64,000 nucleotides of DNA from Hypomyces perniciosus (taxonomy: Eukaryota; Ascomycota; Sordariomycetes; Hypocreales; Hypocreaceae). The stretch lies in contig SPDT01000006.1 of assembly GCA_008477525.1 (NCBI GenBank), positions 1,205,501 to 1,269,500 of the forward strand, read 5' to 3'. Made by a program: the position numbers and the translations under genes. Shown here in pieces: positions 21,193 to 32,225 of the stretch; position 1 is the first letter of the stretch; each line of letters opens with the position of its first letter. A model generated the notes under the pieces. That model saw only the letters and a list, made by a program, of their open reading frames with translations. It was not told the DNA's origin and did not search any database.

Positions 21193-23440
21193 TATTCCGG
21201 ATATGGCAGTGATGATGAAATGGGTATATGGGTATATGGAAATATGGAAATATCAGGGTAATAGATTGGGTATAGAAATGGGTCTAGAATAAGCACTTTG
21301 ATCAAGTATGCTATTAATATTACAGGAATGGAACTATGCTACTATCTGCCACTTTAGTAACTGGTTGTTTGAACTTTGATCGCAGAGTTTGTACAATATC
21401 CCCATATACGTGCTTGATAGCCTCCGTGGCATCTGGAAGCATCGCCGGGTCCAAGTTAAACACAGTTGGGATCTCTTCATTTAGTATTCTAAGGGAATAT
21501 CGATGAGCGGTAAACCTTGGCGGGCGTAAGATAGGAGTAAATCGAGACAGGGCAAAAACCCTTTAACGTTTTCTCGATGGGACTTGACAGCCTATATTCG
21601 ACGTTTCCCGGCTCACTAGAACCCTAGTTTTGGGTCGTCGGCGATAGTCCTTCTCTTCCTAGTCCTTTGGGGGTCGTTCCAGCTAGCCACCCAGTCTGCC
21701 GGTAGAGACGAGGGCCCTAGCACGACCACATCTGCCTTATGAATAGTTCCAAGCCTCTGTCCAGCTCAATTGGCTCGTACCGACGTAGTCTACTCAAACG
21801 CCGTCGTTTCAAGAGGATCAAATATAGCCAAACGAGGCCAATGGTGCAGCTAGGGTTGATAATACCGAGGCCAATAACCCAGCCATCCCAAAATGTGCCC
21901 TTGATAGGCATGACAAGAATAAATGCCAAGACGGAAAACGGGAAAGGAAAGCACAGTATAAAAGCGCTTATTCGTATGTCACCATCTGGCAACCCAGGAT
22001 CTTCTGCCGTGAAGACACATACGCAGCTTGGTAGATTGAGCAGCTTCTGAAGTTGGCGGCCCCGCTGTATTATTATATCCTGTCGTCCAACAACGTGCTC
22101 CTCGATCAGCAAGAGAAGAGCACAGAGGCAGGTCCTGAAAACAAACTGTGCCAGGAATTCCTCTAGACAAGCCTCCATGGCGGTGTTCAGAGGGAACCGC
22201 CGGGGCGAGATCAAGCGAGGTGAAGTTTGGATAGCATGGAAATCCTGAAAGTGTTGGATAAAACTGCTCGCTATCAACGATAGAGGTCGGAGAGGATTTC
22301 TGTAGTAGCAAAGGGAAAGCCTACCTTGAGAGCTGTTTGTCGGGTGTTAGATCCTCGAAGAAACGTGTCTAGTCGGTATTAAGGTGGATGGACAGATTCA
22401 AAACTCAAGAAACATTCCGCTAAATTCCCTAGCGGTCTATAACGTGTTCATCAGTGAGGTTAAAATCTTGGGCAAGTACATATAGCAAGTAGAAATTAAT
22501 AAGCTTAATACAGGCCATCTCGGCAGACTTGAGAGATAGGTTTCAGTTCTGTTTCTCGTGGGGGATGTGGTTGATAGGAGATCTTCAGTGACTTGCATCG
22601 GCTGCTCCAACAAATCGATCCATTCATACCCCAAATGCCGAAGAAAGCCATCCATGAATAGGGAGGGCCTACAATGATGGATGCCCGCAATCGACAAACT
22701 GCGACTTTGTAGTCTTTACTGGAATTGGATGGTTGGAAGACTGACTGAGGGACGGTTGGGTGGATAAAGAGGGATTGAGGATATGATACCAGATGTGTGT
22801 ATGTGCGACTTGTTAAATAACAACCACAAGAGTTTTCTGTTGTCTCAATAGTAGGCGGTTAATGCGTTATTTCGTCATACACTTGATCGTTGAGACGGTG
22901 CGAAAGGCAGTGTGGAAGAGGTTACAAGTACCTAGAGTAATATCTATTAGCCATATTAAGGTGCAAAGGTACCAAAAGTAAAAGAGGACCCCTGCCGATA
23001 ATAACCCTATTTTGACATACATACTGCTACGGAATACTCCGTACTCTCGGGGCCGTGATCTTTGCCGCCCGGCTCCGGCTCCCGGCTCCCCTCCGGCGGA
23101 TCTCTTCACTTTCACTTTCAAGGACTCTAACCAAAGGGAAGTTCCATAGGGTATCTATAAAACTCGCCTCGCAATGAATTTATCAATAGACATTAGGTTA
23201 AAGTTTATCGCTGCAATATCCAATGGTCATCCGGAGGCTGTCGAAACACTGTCGAATCATCACGAGATGTTGAAGGGACCAGCTGAACTCCTTCGGGGCG
23301 GATAATACATGCAAAGTGAGTGGCTAATGGTTGGCTGATGGCTTCCCGAGAGGGCAAATCACCGACCCCAGTCATGAACCTGGCCGCGAGCAAAGTTGGG
23401 CACTGATTCATGCCCAAGTCTCTGGAATACCGTCGCCATG
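21193..23440. other. Low-confidence stretch between kinase gene and FunK1 pseudogene
   Basis: These 2.25 kb are AT-rich with only short ORFs apart from one possible membrane-protein ORF (separate entry, 21717-22277). A minus-strand ORF at 22437-22697 has protein-like composition but no recognised family. A TACTCCGTA word occurs near 23037. It may contain decayed coding DNA. Confidence 0.5.
21717..22277 (-). CDS. Possible membrane protein, unrecognised
   Basis: This ORF of up to 186 residues may start at the ATG at 22178 (MEACLEEFLAQFVFRTCLCA). It has two strongly hydrophobic segments, FILCFPFPFSVLAFILVMPI and GLGIINPSCTIGLVWLYLIL. The C-terminus is basic (KRRRLSRLRRY). The segments look like real transmembrane helices rather than noise, but I do not recognise a family and no upstream exon could be fixed. 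It could be the 3' exon of a larger gene, a remnant, or chance. It lies in the accessory stretch next to broken genes. Confidence 0.35.
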   Translation of the reverse strand: MIASSFIQHFQDFHAIQTSPRLISPRRFPLNTAMEACLEEFLAQFVFRTCLCALLLLIEEHVVGRQDIIIQRGRQLQKLLNLPSCVCVFTAEDPGLPDGDIRISAFILCFPFPFSVLAFILVMPIKGTFWDGWVIGLGIINPSCTIGLVWLYLILLKRRRLSRLRRYEPIELDRGLELFIRQMWSC

Positions 23441-25730
23441 CTACACGGCTGCCACCTTTACATCCTTCTGAGCTTCCTGAAGAATGTCCCTCATCGAACC
23501 ATACAGTTCCGGCTGCGGTTTCGACCATCTCTTACCATCCGGGAATACCTTTCTTCTCAGTCTATTAACCCATGGAATCAAGGACTGGTAGTATGGTGTG
23601 AAATTCTCTTCCACCCTTTTGAGAAAGATACTCTCATCACTGATCGTGCCGACTTTCGACCCGACCAGCTTATTATCGCCCTCGTAATTCCAGCTTTCAA
23701 ACTCAGTGGCTCCAATATCTATACCTGGCCCATTGTAGTGAATGCATATCCACAACAGTACCCAGAAAAATGACTCCAGATCATGCATGAATGAGTGTTG
23801 TTCACCTAGCAGGGCCCCAATAGCCATGAACGCCCTCGTGCCTGTTTTCCCTTTTGCTCCCGATGTGACTTCCCTCTGCAATTTTATTGCAAGGTCCAGG
23901 TCGATCAAAAAAGCCGTATATAGAGGATTCACTTCATCCTCATTGATCACCAGGTTGTTGATTGAGATATCTCTATGAAGAAGACCAGCCTTATACAATG
24001 ACTCGTGTCCTTCGATACAGCACTCAAGAGCAGCAAGTAAAGCAACTCGAGAGCTCGCCTTATAGATTGGCTTCCCATAGTCACGAAGCACAATACGCCG
24101 ATGCACTCGGTTTAGTTGCGTGTTAACGCTGGCCTTTGTTGAAGATGCTGAATAGGGTCGCTTGCTGGGCGGCAAAGTGGCATCAGTTTCGCTAGACGCT
24201 CGCTTTGTACCAGCGCTGCCGCTGCGACCTTGGCGCAAAAGACTAGACGCGCTCGCACTTGATGGTAAGGTAGGGGGTTCTGGTCGGTAACTCATAGCTT
24301 TTGTGACGTCTAGTCCCCTTCGAACATTATTTCGAACGTCGTCTTCAGTGCCGCCAACACGAACAGTTTCGTGGTGGTAATATCGGGCCATATTAATTAC
24401 GTCACTCGCCGTCGCCTCCCGGAGGAGTTCTCCCTCTTCAACCCGGTCTGTGTATTGCCATGAGTCCTTGATAACAAGCAGCGTCTGCGGATCGTCTTCG
24501 GGATGGGCTTTCCAACATGTTGTTGCCCGACCCGCAATACAACGTGCTCGCTTCATGACCTCGTCGATGACGAGACGCTCTATCCGGCCGTTCCGTTCGA
24601 TCTCAATAAACTGCTTGCCGCCAGACGCCAAAATAGTAGGGTCAAACCCAAGATCTTCCTCGTTTATCCAGAGAAACCCAAGGATTGTGGCCACAAACTG
24701 TAGCGCACCATCCTGGTTATTGATGTCGAATTGTTCTGAAGCGATCCCCCCGAGCCGGTCAAACTCCCACAACCTCATACGAGAGCCACAGAGAGTAAAG
24801 CCTAAGACGAAGCGACGCGTGGGTTGGGCTGCGAGGACCTCTCTTGCGTACGTTGCGAGATCAATCCATGCTATCGACGCCTTGTCGGCAGCCGGGTTGC
24901 TTTTTAGTTCACCGGGCACTATGATATGTTGCCATCGATATCTAAAATCCTCGTTCGGCTTAGGCTTATATGTGATATCGCTGTTAACGAAGCCAATATC
25001 CATACTGCCCCGAAGCGAATGCTTCTAGCTTCGGGATTAATTCGCCAAACCAAGTCAATACCTCGCCCTCTTTTGCACCTGCTGGCCACCCGGTCCACCC
25101 TTCATTGCCGAAAAGAGGATTGTTGCCTTCAGTACATTTGTGGAAGACTGCCGTAGTAACTGTCTCTAGATTTGGCATAACTCCGAAGAAGAAAGTTTTG
25201 TGGAAATGCGGAACTCCGGAATAGAGAGGCCCAAGTTCCACTTTAAGGATCTTGTCCACATCCTAGCGGAATTCCGACGAGTTTATGATGCCACTCGTGT
25301 TTTGACTCCATGGCGTCTGCTGGGTCGAGGTGGCTATCGGTCTGGGGGGAGGCGTTGGCTCGACAGCGGCAATAGACACAAGATCCCAGATCAATGCATC
25401 CTGAGACTCGTCATCAAGCGCTGCCTTAAGGAGAGGTTTGATACGGTCGTAGTCAAAGTGGTCGGATACAACAGCAGAGAGAAGTTGCAATAGATCCCTT
25501 TGGACCACTCCACGACCCGTCCGGGAAGCCAGTAGACTGGCAGCAGGGAGGTTTTGTAGCGCAACCAAAAGATTGAGAGAAAGGCGTTGAAGGCGTGGCA
25601 AACCCTCCTTACCTTTATCATCAAGCTGAATAGGTGGGTCTGTACAAAAGCTTCTGCTCAGGTCACGAAAGGCATCGAGTCCGATCCCAATAGGGTGCTC
25701 GTTGATAATTTTTGATCTGGGTTGGTCCAT
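23441..25730 (-). pseudogene. Disrupted FunK1-type fungal protein kinase
   Basis: Three pieces of one FunK1 protein lie in order. The N-terminal piece (25730-25263) has NEHPIGIGLDAF, ALQNLPAASLLASRTGRG and ALIWDLVSIAAVEPTPPPRP, and stops at a TAG right after NSSEFR. The same frame continues behind the stop (25262-24984) with LKVELGPLYSGVPHFHKTFF and GWPAGAKEGEVLTWF. It is followed by a frame change and apparent loss of the usual linker at about 25000. The third piece (25003-23441, 520 residues) holds PGELKSNPAADKASIAWIDL, RRFVLGFTLCGSRMRLWEFD, LLHRDISINNLVINE and FLIDLDLAIKLQ, ending KVAAV. The kinase core (HRD, DLD) is intact in the last piece, which alone has an open frame. FunK1 kinases are an expanded fungal family of unknown role. 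No canonical intron of normal size removes the TAG or mends the frame, so I call it a pseudogene. Confidence 0.82.
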
Positions 25731-26468
25731 GGCGAGGACCCGTTTGCTAGGTATGCCATGATATATGTGCCTTAAGAGGTTGAAAGGATGAAGCGCGCCA
25801 GAGTCGCGAAGTATGTACTACAGGGAACATTAGTCAGCACATCATTAGCGCTTATTACCCCAGATTACTCCCATTACAATGGCAAGGGGGTGATAAAAAA
25901 TGAGGGACTGCAAAAAGATAGTAATCTGTTGTAATGATAGTAATCTGTTGTAATGATAGTAATCTGTTGTAATGATAGTAATCTGTTGTAATGATAGTAA
26001 TCTGTTGTAACGATAGTAATCTGTTGTAACAATAGTAATCTGTTGTAACAATAGTAATCTGTTGTAACGAGGGTAATCTATTGCAACGAGGGTAATATTT
26101 TGCAATAAGGGTAATATAGGGCAACCGGAGTTGTTATATAGCTATACATAGTACTTAGTACTAGTAATGTGTTTGCGGTCCCTCTTTTTTTGTCACCCAC
26201 TTGCATGGAGAACTCTCATTGTTATAATAACTTACCTATCCATTGGTTGTTTACTCTGTATAACACTACGATATAACAGCAAAATCTCCGAATACGCTAC
26301 TATCAGTTAATAACCACCTAGGAGCATTAGGATCTCCATGTCTTTCGCGGCCCCCAGTTCGTCTCCTTAACTACAGCGGCCTTACTCTAACCAAGCGCAT
26401 CTACGACTCTGAAACCCCTGGTTCTTAATCACTTGACAGCATTGCAACGCAACTACACAGAAAAAAAG
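25731..26468. other. AT-rich spacer with minisatellite between two broken kinase-like genes
   Basis: The 738-bp spacer is dominated by the 19-bp tandem repeat (separate entry). The rest is AT-rich, with TAGTACTTAGTACTAGTA near 26150, and no gene is recognised. Confidence 0.6.
25921..26128. repeat. Minisatellite, 19-bp unit, about 11 copies
   Basis: The unit is GTAATCTGTTGTAATGATA. Copies begin at 25921, 25940, 25959, 25978, 25997, 26016, 26035, 26054, 26073, 26092 and 26111. The first four are identical. Copies 5-7 differ at single transition positions (TAACGATA, TAACAATA). Copies 8-11 decay further (TAACGAGG, then CTATTGCAACGAGG), giving a left-to-right divergence gradient. The minus-strand ORFs across it are repeat artefacts. 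Confidence 0.93.
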
Positions 26469-27253
26469 ATGGCTTCCATCTCTGATGCCGCAGCTAATTC
26501 ATCCGATATCATTCCAAAAACCAATATTGAGGTCCTGAACCAGGAGATCTGGGAAGATGAAGCCATGTATCGTATCCGCGCTGGAAAGAGAGTACACTAC
26601 ATCAATTTTACCATTCCTGTGCATCCTAACCCTGTTTTCGACCACCTCACTTTATGTCGTTCCTACCTTTTGATCCCAAAACTCCCGCCATTTCCAAACT
26701 CAGACTGGACGACAATGCAGGTAGTAGTTGGGGGGCATGGCGACGACATCGAATCTACCATCTCTTATGAACCGCTCGATCAAGTGCAGTCGCCTTGGCA
26801 TCCTCAGCACATCGAGGTCCTCTCCTTGAAACGGATATCCAGCTACAAGCCACGCGTGGATGAGGTCGAGTTCGAGGGCCGGACAGCAATCGCCAAGATA
26901 GCCATTCTTAAGCAGTGGATTCCGCAGATTGAGCACGAGACAAAAGTGTATGAGATCATCGCCAACAACCAATGCCCGGACACGTGAAGATGATTGACTT
27001 TGAGCATGTTGAATTGTATGATGAAGAGAAAGAACGGTTGGAACTTGAGGAACTCAAGGCCCAGCTGACCGAGGAAACCGGAAGAGGTGCGTCGGTGATG
27101 GTTGTGAATGGAGTTGAGAAAGGACTATGTGCAACACCGATTCCGTACTTTTACCCTTCAAGTAGTGCTTTGAGATTAATACAGATGTTCACATGCCTTA
27201 TGTCCTCTACAGCAGATTTGCCTTTCGAACTCATCACCAGTGGCAATCATTAG
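26469..27253 (+). pseudogene. Kinase-like gene with deleted catalytic core
   Basis: The first ORF from the ATG at 26469 runs MASISDAAANSSDIIPKTNI to IEHETKVYEIIANNQC and stops at 26987. It contains EFEGRTAIAKIAILKQWIP, resembling the ATP-binding Lys strand, and EHETKVYEI, resembling helix C. A second frame, from about 26972 to 27253, takes up at HVKMIDFEHVELYDEEKERL and LTEETGRGAS. That matches the DFG-equivalent (DFE) and C-terminal end of the same fungal kinase-like family. The 80-120 residues that normally carry the catalytic loop (HGD...N) are missing, and the two pieces are in different frames. A simple internal deletion explains both. It is therefore very unlikely to encode an active kinase. 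It lies downstream of the minisatellite and opposite in strand to the broken FunK1 gene. Confidence 0.72.
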
Positions 27254-28107
27254 TCTCGTTAACGTGATGTACGCATTTGCGAAGATTGCGATTTGTCTAG
27301 AACACAGTTGAAATCGCTTGATCTAGTCTTCTCCCCACTTCACAAGTAGTTGACGTACACCATAGCAGTGCTGAATATGCTCCAAAAATCCCTCCGTAGA
27401 TCGTAGTCGGACCAACAAGGCCCGAAGTGGACGATGCGGACTGAGACCTGGTGGGACAAGCTCCGATAGCACACTGGCAGGTAACAAACCTTGATAATGG
27501 TGGTCATGGCTAACTTGACACCCTCAGCATAATGCGTCCATGATCTGCCTCAGCCTCCGTCAAGTAAGGAAAGCGAATGGATGCCATGCCACCAAAGTCG
27601 TCTTCTGCAATGTTTTTTTTTATAATATAATAATATTAGAACCTCTTTATTAAAAAGAAAACTATCCGACACTTCTCCTAGTTAATTTTCTTACGAGTAA
27701 CCGGGTCCTCATGGCTTCGGAATCAATTCATCTTCCATCTCATGGACCCAGAAACACCAAGGACTATGAAAGCGAAAAGAGTTCGGCTCTCAGTACACAG
27801 AAAGTCCTTGTGGTTGCTCCCAAAGAGACAAGACGTCCAGTATAAGAGATGAATCATCATGCAGCACACAGAGACGCCGCGACGAGCACCGTGATAGGCA
27901 AGTTCTTCATTATCTAGGTAGTACACATATAATACACCCACATTTACCATCCACCAATTCAAGGTATCAAAACAAAATAATACACCAAACCTCCATCCCC
28001 TATACTCCGTACACCCAATTCTAAATCCCGGACAACATCCTCCTCTTTCTCATGTCAACGTTGTCTATCAAGACCCTATCCATAAAACAACACCCACCAT
28101 CACCACA
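27254..28107. other. Intergenic region with possible coding relic
   Basis: No intact gene is seen in 854 bp. On the minus strand around 27340-27610, two protein-like runs occur in different frames: FGGMASIRFPYLTEAEADHG and VGPTTIYGGIFGAYSALLWC. They may be relics of a lost gene, but the family is not recognised. An A/T run lies at 27610-27640. Confidence 0.45.
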
Positions 28108-29712
28108 TTATTGACCAAGGAACCCTCTCCTCTTGTTTCTTCCCCTTTCTGATCCCACAGCATCAAGCTTGACAGCCACCAGAACGCACTCAACAGAGCT
28201 TTTGCCGCCGTTGCTTCCTTGGATGCGTAACCGCCACTGGCCTGTGTTAACAGCCCACACATGGCCCTCAGCCGGGTAGCCACCATCGCCATTGGCATCG
28301 GTTCGGCGTCTCTTTCGCAGGTTCCCATTAGCACCAGAATCACCAGAGATTGAAGGCGTGTCTGCAAATTCACCCCCAACGGATGTCAGGTCGTAATCCC
28401 TGCCGTCAAGAACAATAGAGGTTTCAGACTCGAATACGATGCGCACAAGATCATCACTTAGGGGTGTGTTCCCAGGAGTCGCTGGCTGGGATCCCGCACC
28501 ACCGGCTGCCATGAGGAGACCCAACGGCTGGGTAGTCGGCGGTAGGTTGAGCTTAGTTGCAATCACTTCCAGGAGCCTCGCAAACCTAGCCCTCGTATCC
28601 CTGAAGAATTCAGCCCTTGGGCCTTCAGCTGTAAAGTGAATCTTTGTCGCATTGCATCCAATCTCAAGCACCAGCTCCGCGGGCCGCTCATCCACGTACG
28701 GGCGTGCATAGGTAACGTGTCTGAACCCGTCAGCATCATCTGGCGCTACGCTGATGCCACTCTTCTGCAAGTTTTCTAGCCGCAGTGCTATCTCGTCGAG
28801 CTGCCGCAGCGGGTTGAATGTGATGGAATGGGGAATCAGTTGCTGCTCTAGCCCCTTGAAATGAAAGTATCGTGCGTCGCGCAGCAAGTCCTGTCGATGT
28901 GCCTCGTCGCGGATACGCACGGGGTACCCGCGAAGCAGACGCAGCAGGTCGGCGAATGTGTTGGCCTCGCGATTGGGCACCGACGGAGGAAGGATAGACG
29001 GCGGGCGTATGAGACCTTCTCGGTCGAGGCCGGGGAAGAGGTCATTCGGCTGCGAGAAGAAGAGCGCGAAGCCTAGAGAGAAGTAGTTTGGAGAGTTGGC
29101 AGGATCGGTGAGGACGTCGCGCGGGATCTGGAATTCGCGATGGCCGATGGAGATGAAGATGCTCTCTTTACCGAGCTGGGAGATCAGCTTGGGGACTGCG
29201 CATCAAACTATATCAGCAAATGTTTGTCTCTTCCTCAGCTGGGGAGGCGAAGATACATACGGCTGTAGAACTGCGCATCTGCAAACAGGCGCACAAAGTG
29301 CGTCCCATCTCTCGGCTTCACATGGTAGCCCTGGAGATGTAGCGCAATGTCGCGAAACGTAGTCGGGTCGCGATCAATGTAGAGCGTCCGGATGCATGAC
29401 GAAGGATCCTCGCCCCTCTCCTCAGCGTTCTTAATCTGACACAGGAAGTATTGCGAAAAGTACGACGGCGCTACAACCACAGATCCAGTTCAAGTCAGCC
29501 ACCAGCAACACCCACATAGACAAGTCAAAAGCGCGCGACGAACCGTCAGACGAAATAGACGCGCCAGAGAGCTTGAACAGCTCACCGCCAATCTGAATAG
29601 GAAAGACGCGTTCGCGAGGGAGGATCTGGGGGATCTTGGAGATGGTCGCCTCCGTCGGCTGCGAGAGCACGGGCACCGAGCTGTGCACGTCACTCGGGCT
29701 CGCGGAGACCAT
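28108..29712 (-). CDS. BTB (K+-channel tetramerisation-type) domain protein
   Basis: Three exons (29712-29544, 29470-29261, 29195-28108) join in frame to 488 residues. Two BTB/T1-like units are visible. The first runs FPIQIGGELFKLSGASISSD, SYFSQYFLCQIKNAEERGED and RDPTTFRDIALHLQGYHV. The second runs IFISIGHREFQIPRDVLTDP, NYFSLGFALFFSQPNDLFPG, TFADLLRLLRGYPV and DARYFHFKGLEQQL. A C-terminal domain with LVRIVFESETSIVLDGRDYD and a basic cluster (LRKRRRTD) follows. It resembles the fungal family that includes yeast YLR108C/YDR132C, with no established biochemical role; BTB domains usually mediate oligomerisation or Cul3 binding. Donor GTTCGT of intron 1 is non-consensus but typical in this genome. 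The frame stays open about 46 codons upstream of the ATG with conserved-looking sequence, so an extra 5' exon is possible. Confidence 0.85.
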
Positions 29713-30300
29713 TTCTGGGTCGAGACGGACGTCGAAGGATGTGTTTGCGGCGATAAGGGGGCGAAGGAGCGTTGTCGGCGAAGGATTGTTACCCCAGTCG
29801 TGATTCGATAGAGAGTGAGGCCAGGCGAGTTTGGAGCAGGCGGTTAAGATGCTTCAGTGTCCATCTACATTCCGTTATTGAAAGAACCCCATGCTGGAAC
29901 TCCAGACGAGGACGGTCCCAGATGGTAATCCTAGTACTTCGTAGTAGTATGAGAATATACGGAGTACTAGGTAGTAAGTGAAACTCTGACGGCCCTTTGC
30001 AACGGCGTCTTATCCGGGTGGAGGCCGAAGTTGGGGCCCCACGACCGGGCACAGAGTGCGGGCCGGACAAATTAACCTCCGATGAGACATACATACTCGT
30101 AGGTACCTAGTAGTACTTCGTATCTAGTACCTAATGCAATGGATAGTTCCGGCATGAATAAGTGCTTACTATGAACTTTGATCTTAAATGTAATCTAAAC
30201 ACACATGACATGCTTGTCCAGACGTTTGTCTTCGTGTTCGATGTCTTGTAATGTGCCGCATAGCCGTTGCCCACAACGTTGCACATACTTCGTATACGAA
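29713..30300. other. Intergenic region upstream of BTB gene
   Basis: 588 bp. The part next to 29713 stays open in the BTB frame (TTLLRPLIAANTSFDVRLDP) before an upstream TGA and may be coding if a further exon exists. The remainder has TACTCCGTA- and TACTAGG-type words near 29957 and 30100, and no other gene. Confidence 0.5.
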
Positions 30301-31601
30301 CTATCGGCTCATTAGTTCCACTCCTCCTCGCACAACTCCCACCACTGCGCCCGTCTGGACCATCTCACTGCCTCCTCCCGCTACCCTGTGCTCGATCTCT
30401 GCCAAACCATCCAGCCATGTAATCATCACCTCTGGGCCAACCTCCAGCTTGGCCAACTGCTCTGATAGCGCAGTGATGATATCTGCCAGCGCCAACCCCT
30501 GCGTCGTCTTCAATGCATTGATAGTGTTCAGGCAGCTCGTCACATCCGACGTGCTCAGCAGCGTCTCCATGATGTCCTTGATAGCATCGGGTTGTGGTGC
30601 CGCAATGCAGTTGTAGATGGTTTCCGTTGTAATCGTATCGCGCTTTATCTCGCTTTCTGGTGGCTTCGGCTCATTCTTTAATCTCAGCGGCGTGCCTGGT
30701 TCTCCATTAGCGTCTCAACGTCGATATAAGCAGGGGTAACTTCGTCACTCACTTGATGCGTGGCATGCCTGCAGCACATTCAGTGCTCTTCTCATATCTC
30801 CCTTGCTCAATTTCACCAATGCATCAACAGCCTCAGCCCCGATCTTGACATTCTCCTCCTCCACCACCTTCTCCACCAGTACCCTGATATCTCCCTCCTT
30901 CAACGGGCTAAACCTGAACCTCGTACACCGAGACAGCAGTGCCGGGCTCAGCTTATGCGCATAATTGGCAATGATGCAGAACCGTGTGTTTGCCGTGTAT
31001 TTTTCCATAATTCTTCGCAGCGCCATCTGTGCCGTATTGGTCATAGCATCCGCCTCATCCAGGATGATAAGCTTGAACCCAGCAATGGAATTTGTCTTGG
31101 CCGAAGTTCCCCCCATCGAAAAGATCTGCTTGGTACTCGCAAATGTCTTGATCTGCTCTCGCACTACGTCAATGCCTCGATCGTCGGATGCATTGAGCTC
31201 AAGCACCATCTGCCGCATGTTGGCTGTTCCGTAGATGCGCCGCGCTAGGGCGAGGATCGTAGACGTCTTTCCGGTACCAGGTGGTCCATACAGGAGCAGA
31301 TGGGGGAGTCGATTTGATTCGACAAATTTATTGATCGTTGCTAGGATATCTTGGTGACCTGATACGTCGTCGAGCGAGACTGGTCGGTACTTTTCGACCC
31401 TTGGGAATCATTGTCAGTCTTTCCATGTCATCACATACAAGTAAGCTAATGAATAGGGTATTCTCACCATGGTAAGCTGTCTTCTGCCTCGACTGGAAGA
31501 TTGGCAGCGCTTCGTTTGCCCTTGGTATTCTCGGATGAAAATGTGATGTCGTTGGATGGTCCAGGACCATCGACGTCCATCTCGTCCTCAAAGTCCGACA
31601 T
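30301..31601 (-). CDS. rfc3: Replication factor C subunit 3 (clamp loader ATPase)
   Basis: Three exons (31601-31468, 31399-30753, 30695-30301) give 391 residues. The order is the RFC-box start [20 protein letters not shown], Walker [12 protein letters not shown] at residues 83-93, the stretch [20 protein letters not shown], Walker [12 protein letters not shown], then [20 protein letters not shown] with the SRC arginine-finger motif. It ends with the collar helices ([20 protein letters not shown]). This fits Rfc3 of yeast (RFC5 of animals), a small subunit of the RFC1-5 complex that loads PCNA on primer-template DNA. The N-terminal 44 residues are an acidic extension. Splice junctions TG/G and TCA-A/GC restore VEKYRP and ASSTPLRLK. 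It is in the same strand direction as the neighbouring LCB3-like gene. Confidence 0.93.
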
Positions 31602-32225
31602 TTTGCTGCAAGCTGTGGCAAGAATATCCTCTCACTATATGGTGTTAATATGGTGGTTTCTTCCGATTCTTGATTGCTTGCGGCAGAGCTACGGAATGGC
31701 CAAGTGGGAGGTTGCGAAAGTCGGCGAGAGGTATTGCTCTGTAATACCACAAGGTTGAATAGTATGGAGCACGAGCAACGCGCCTCACCGCGCCGAGACG
31801 TGTTTCTGTCCATTAAAATCCCTGTCTCTGCGCCACACCATTCAGCCACGTAGGGACCTCGGTATTACTAACACTAGTACTACTACTACTACATCAACTC
31901 TGTAGAATTCAGGCCATGGTGCTTCCTTTTATTCACTTCTTCTCCAGAGTAGAGTGTACGGAGTATTAGTCAATGTTTTAATCAGTTCACAAATACACAC
32001 ACAGCTAAGTGAAACATAATCCATCCTCATTAACGCAGTAAAACCACCGGGTCGGGATGCTGGCCACCTTTTTACACAATATGCCTCTTGCTCTGTATGA
32101 ACAGCCCACATAGCTCCAGCCCTCCCAGTTCGTAACGCCTGATATCATCCATATGTTCATCAGATAGGAATTCTAGAAGCCTTCCCTCGTTGCTCGTTCA
32201 TTATTATCGTAATGGCTGTCTGATC
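31602..32225. other. Intergenic region between RFC3 and sphingoid-phosphate phosphatase gene
   Basis: The 624 bp contain the RFC3 promoter and the 3' UTR of the upstream minus-strand gene. No ORF of interest was found; one TACGGAGTA word lies near 31958. Confidence 0.6.

Noticed and set aside
25845..26124. Two minus-strand ORFs encoding repeated YNRLLSLQQITI units
   Set aside because: They are direct translations of the 19-bp minisatellite in different frames; there is no gene structure around them.
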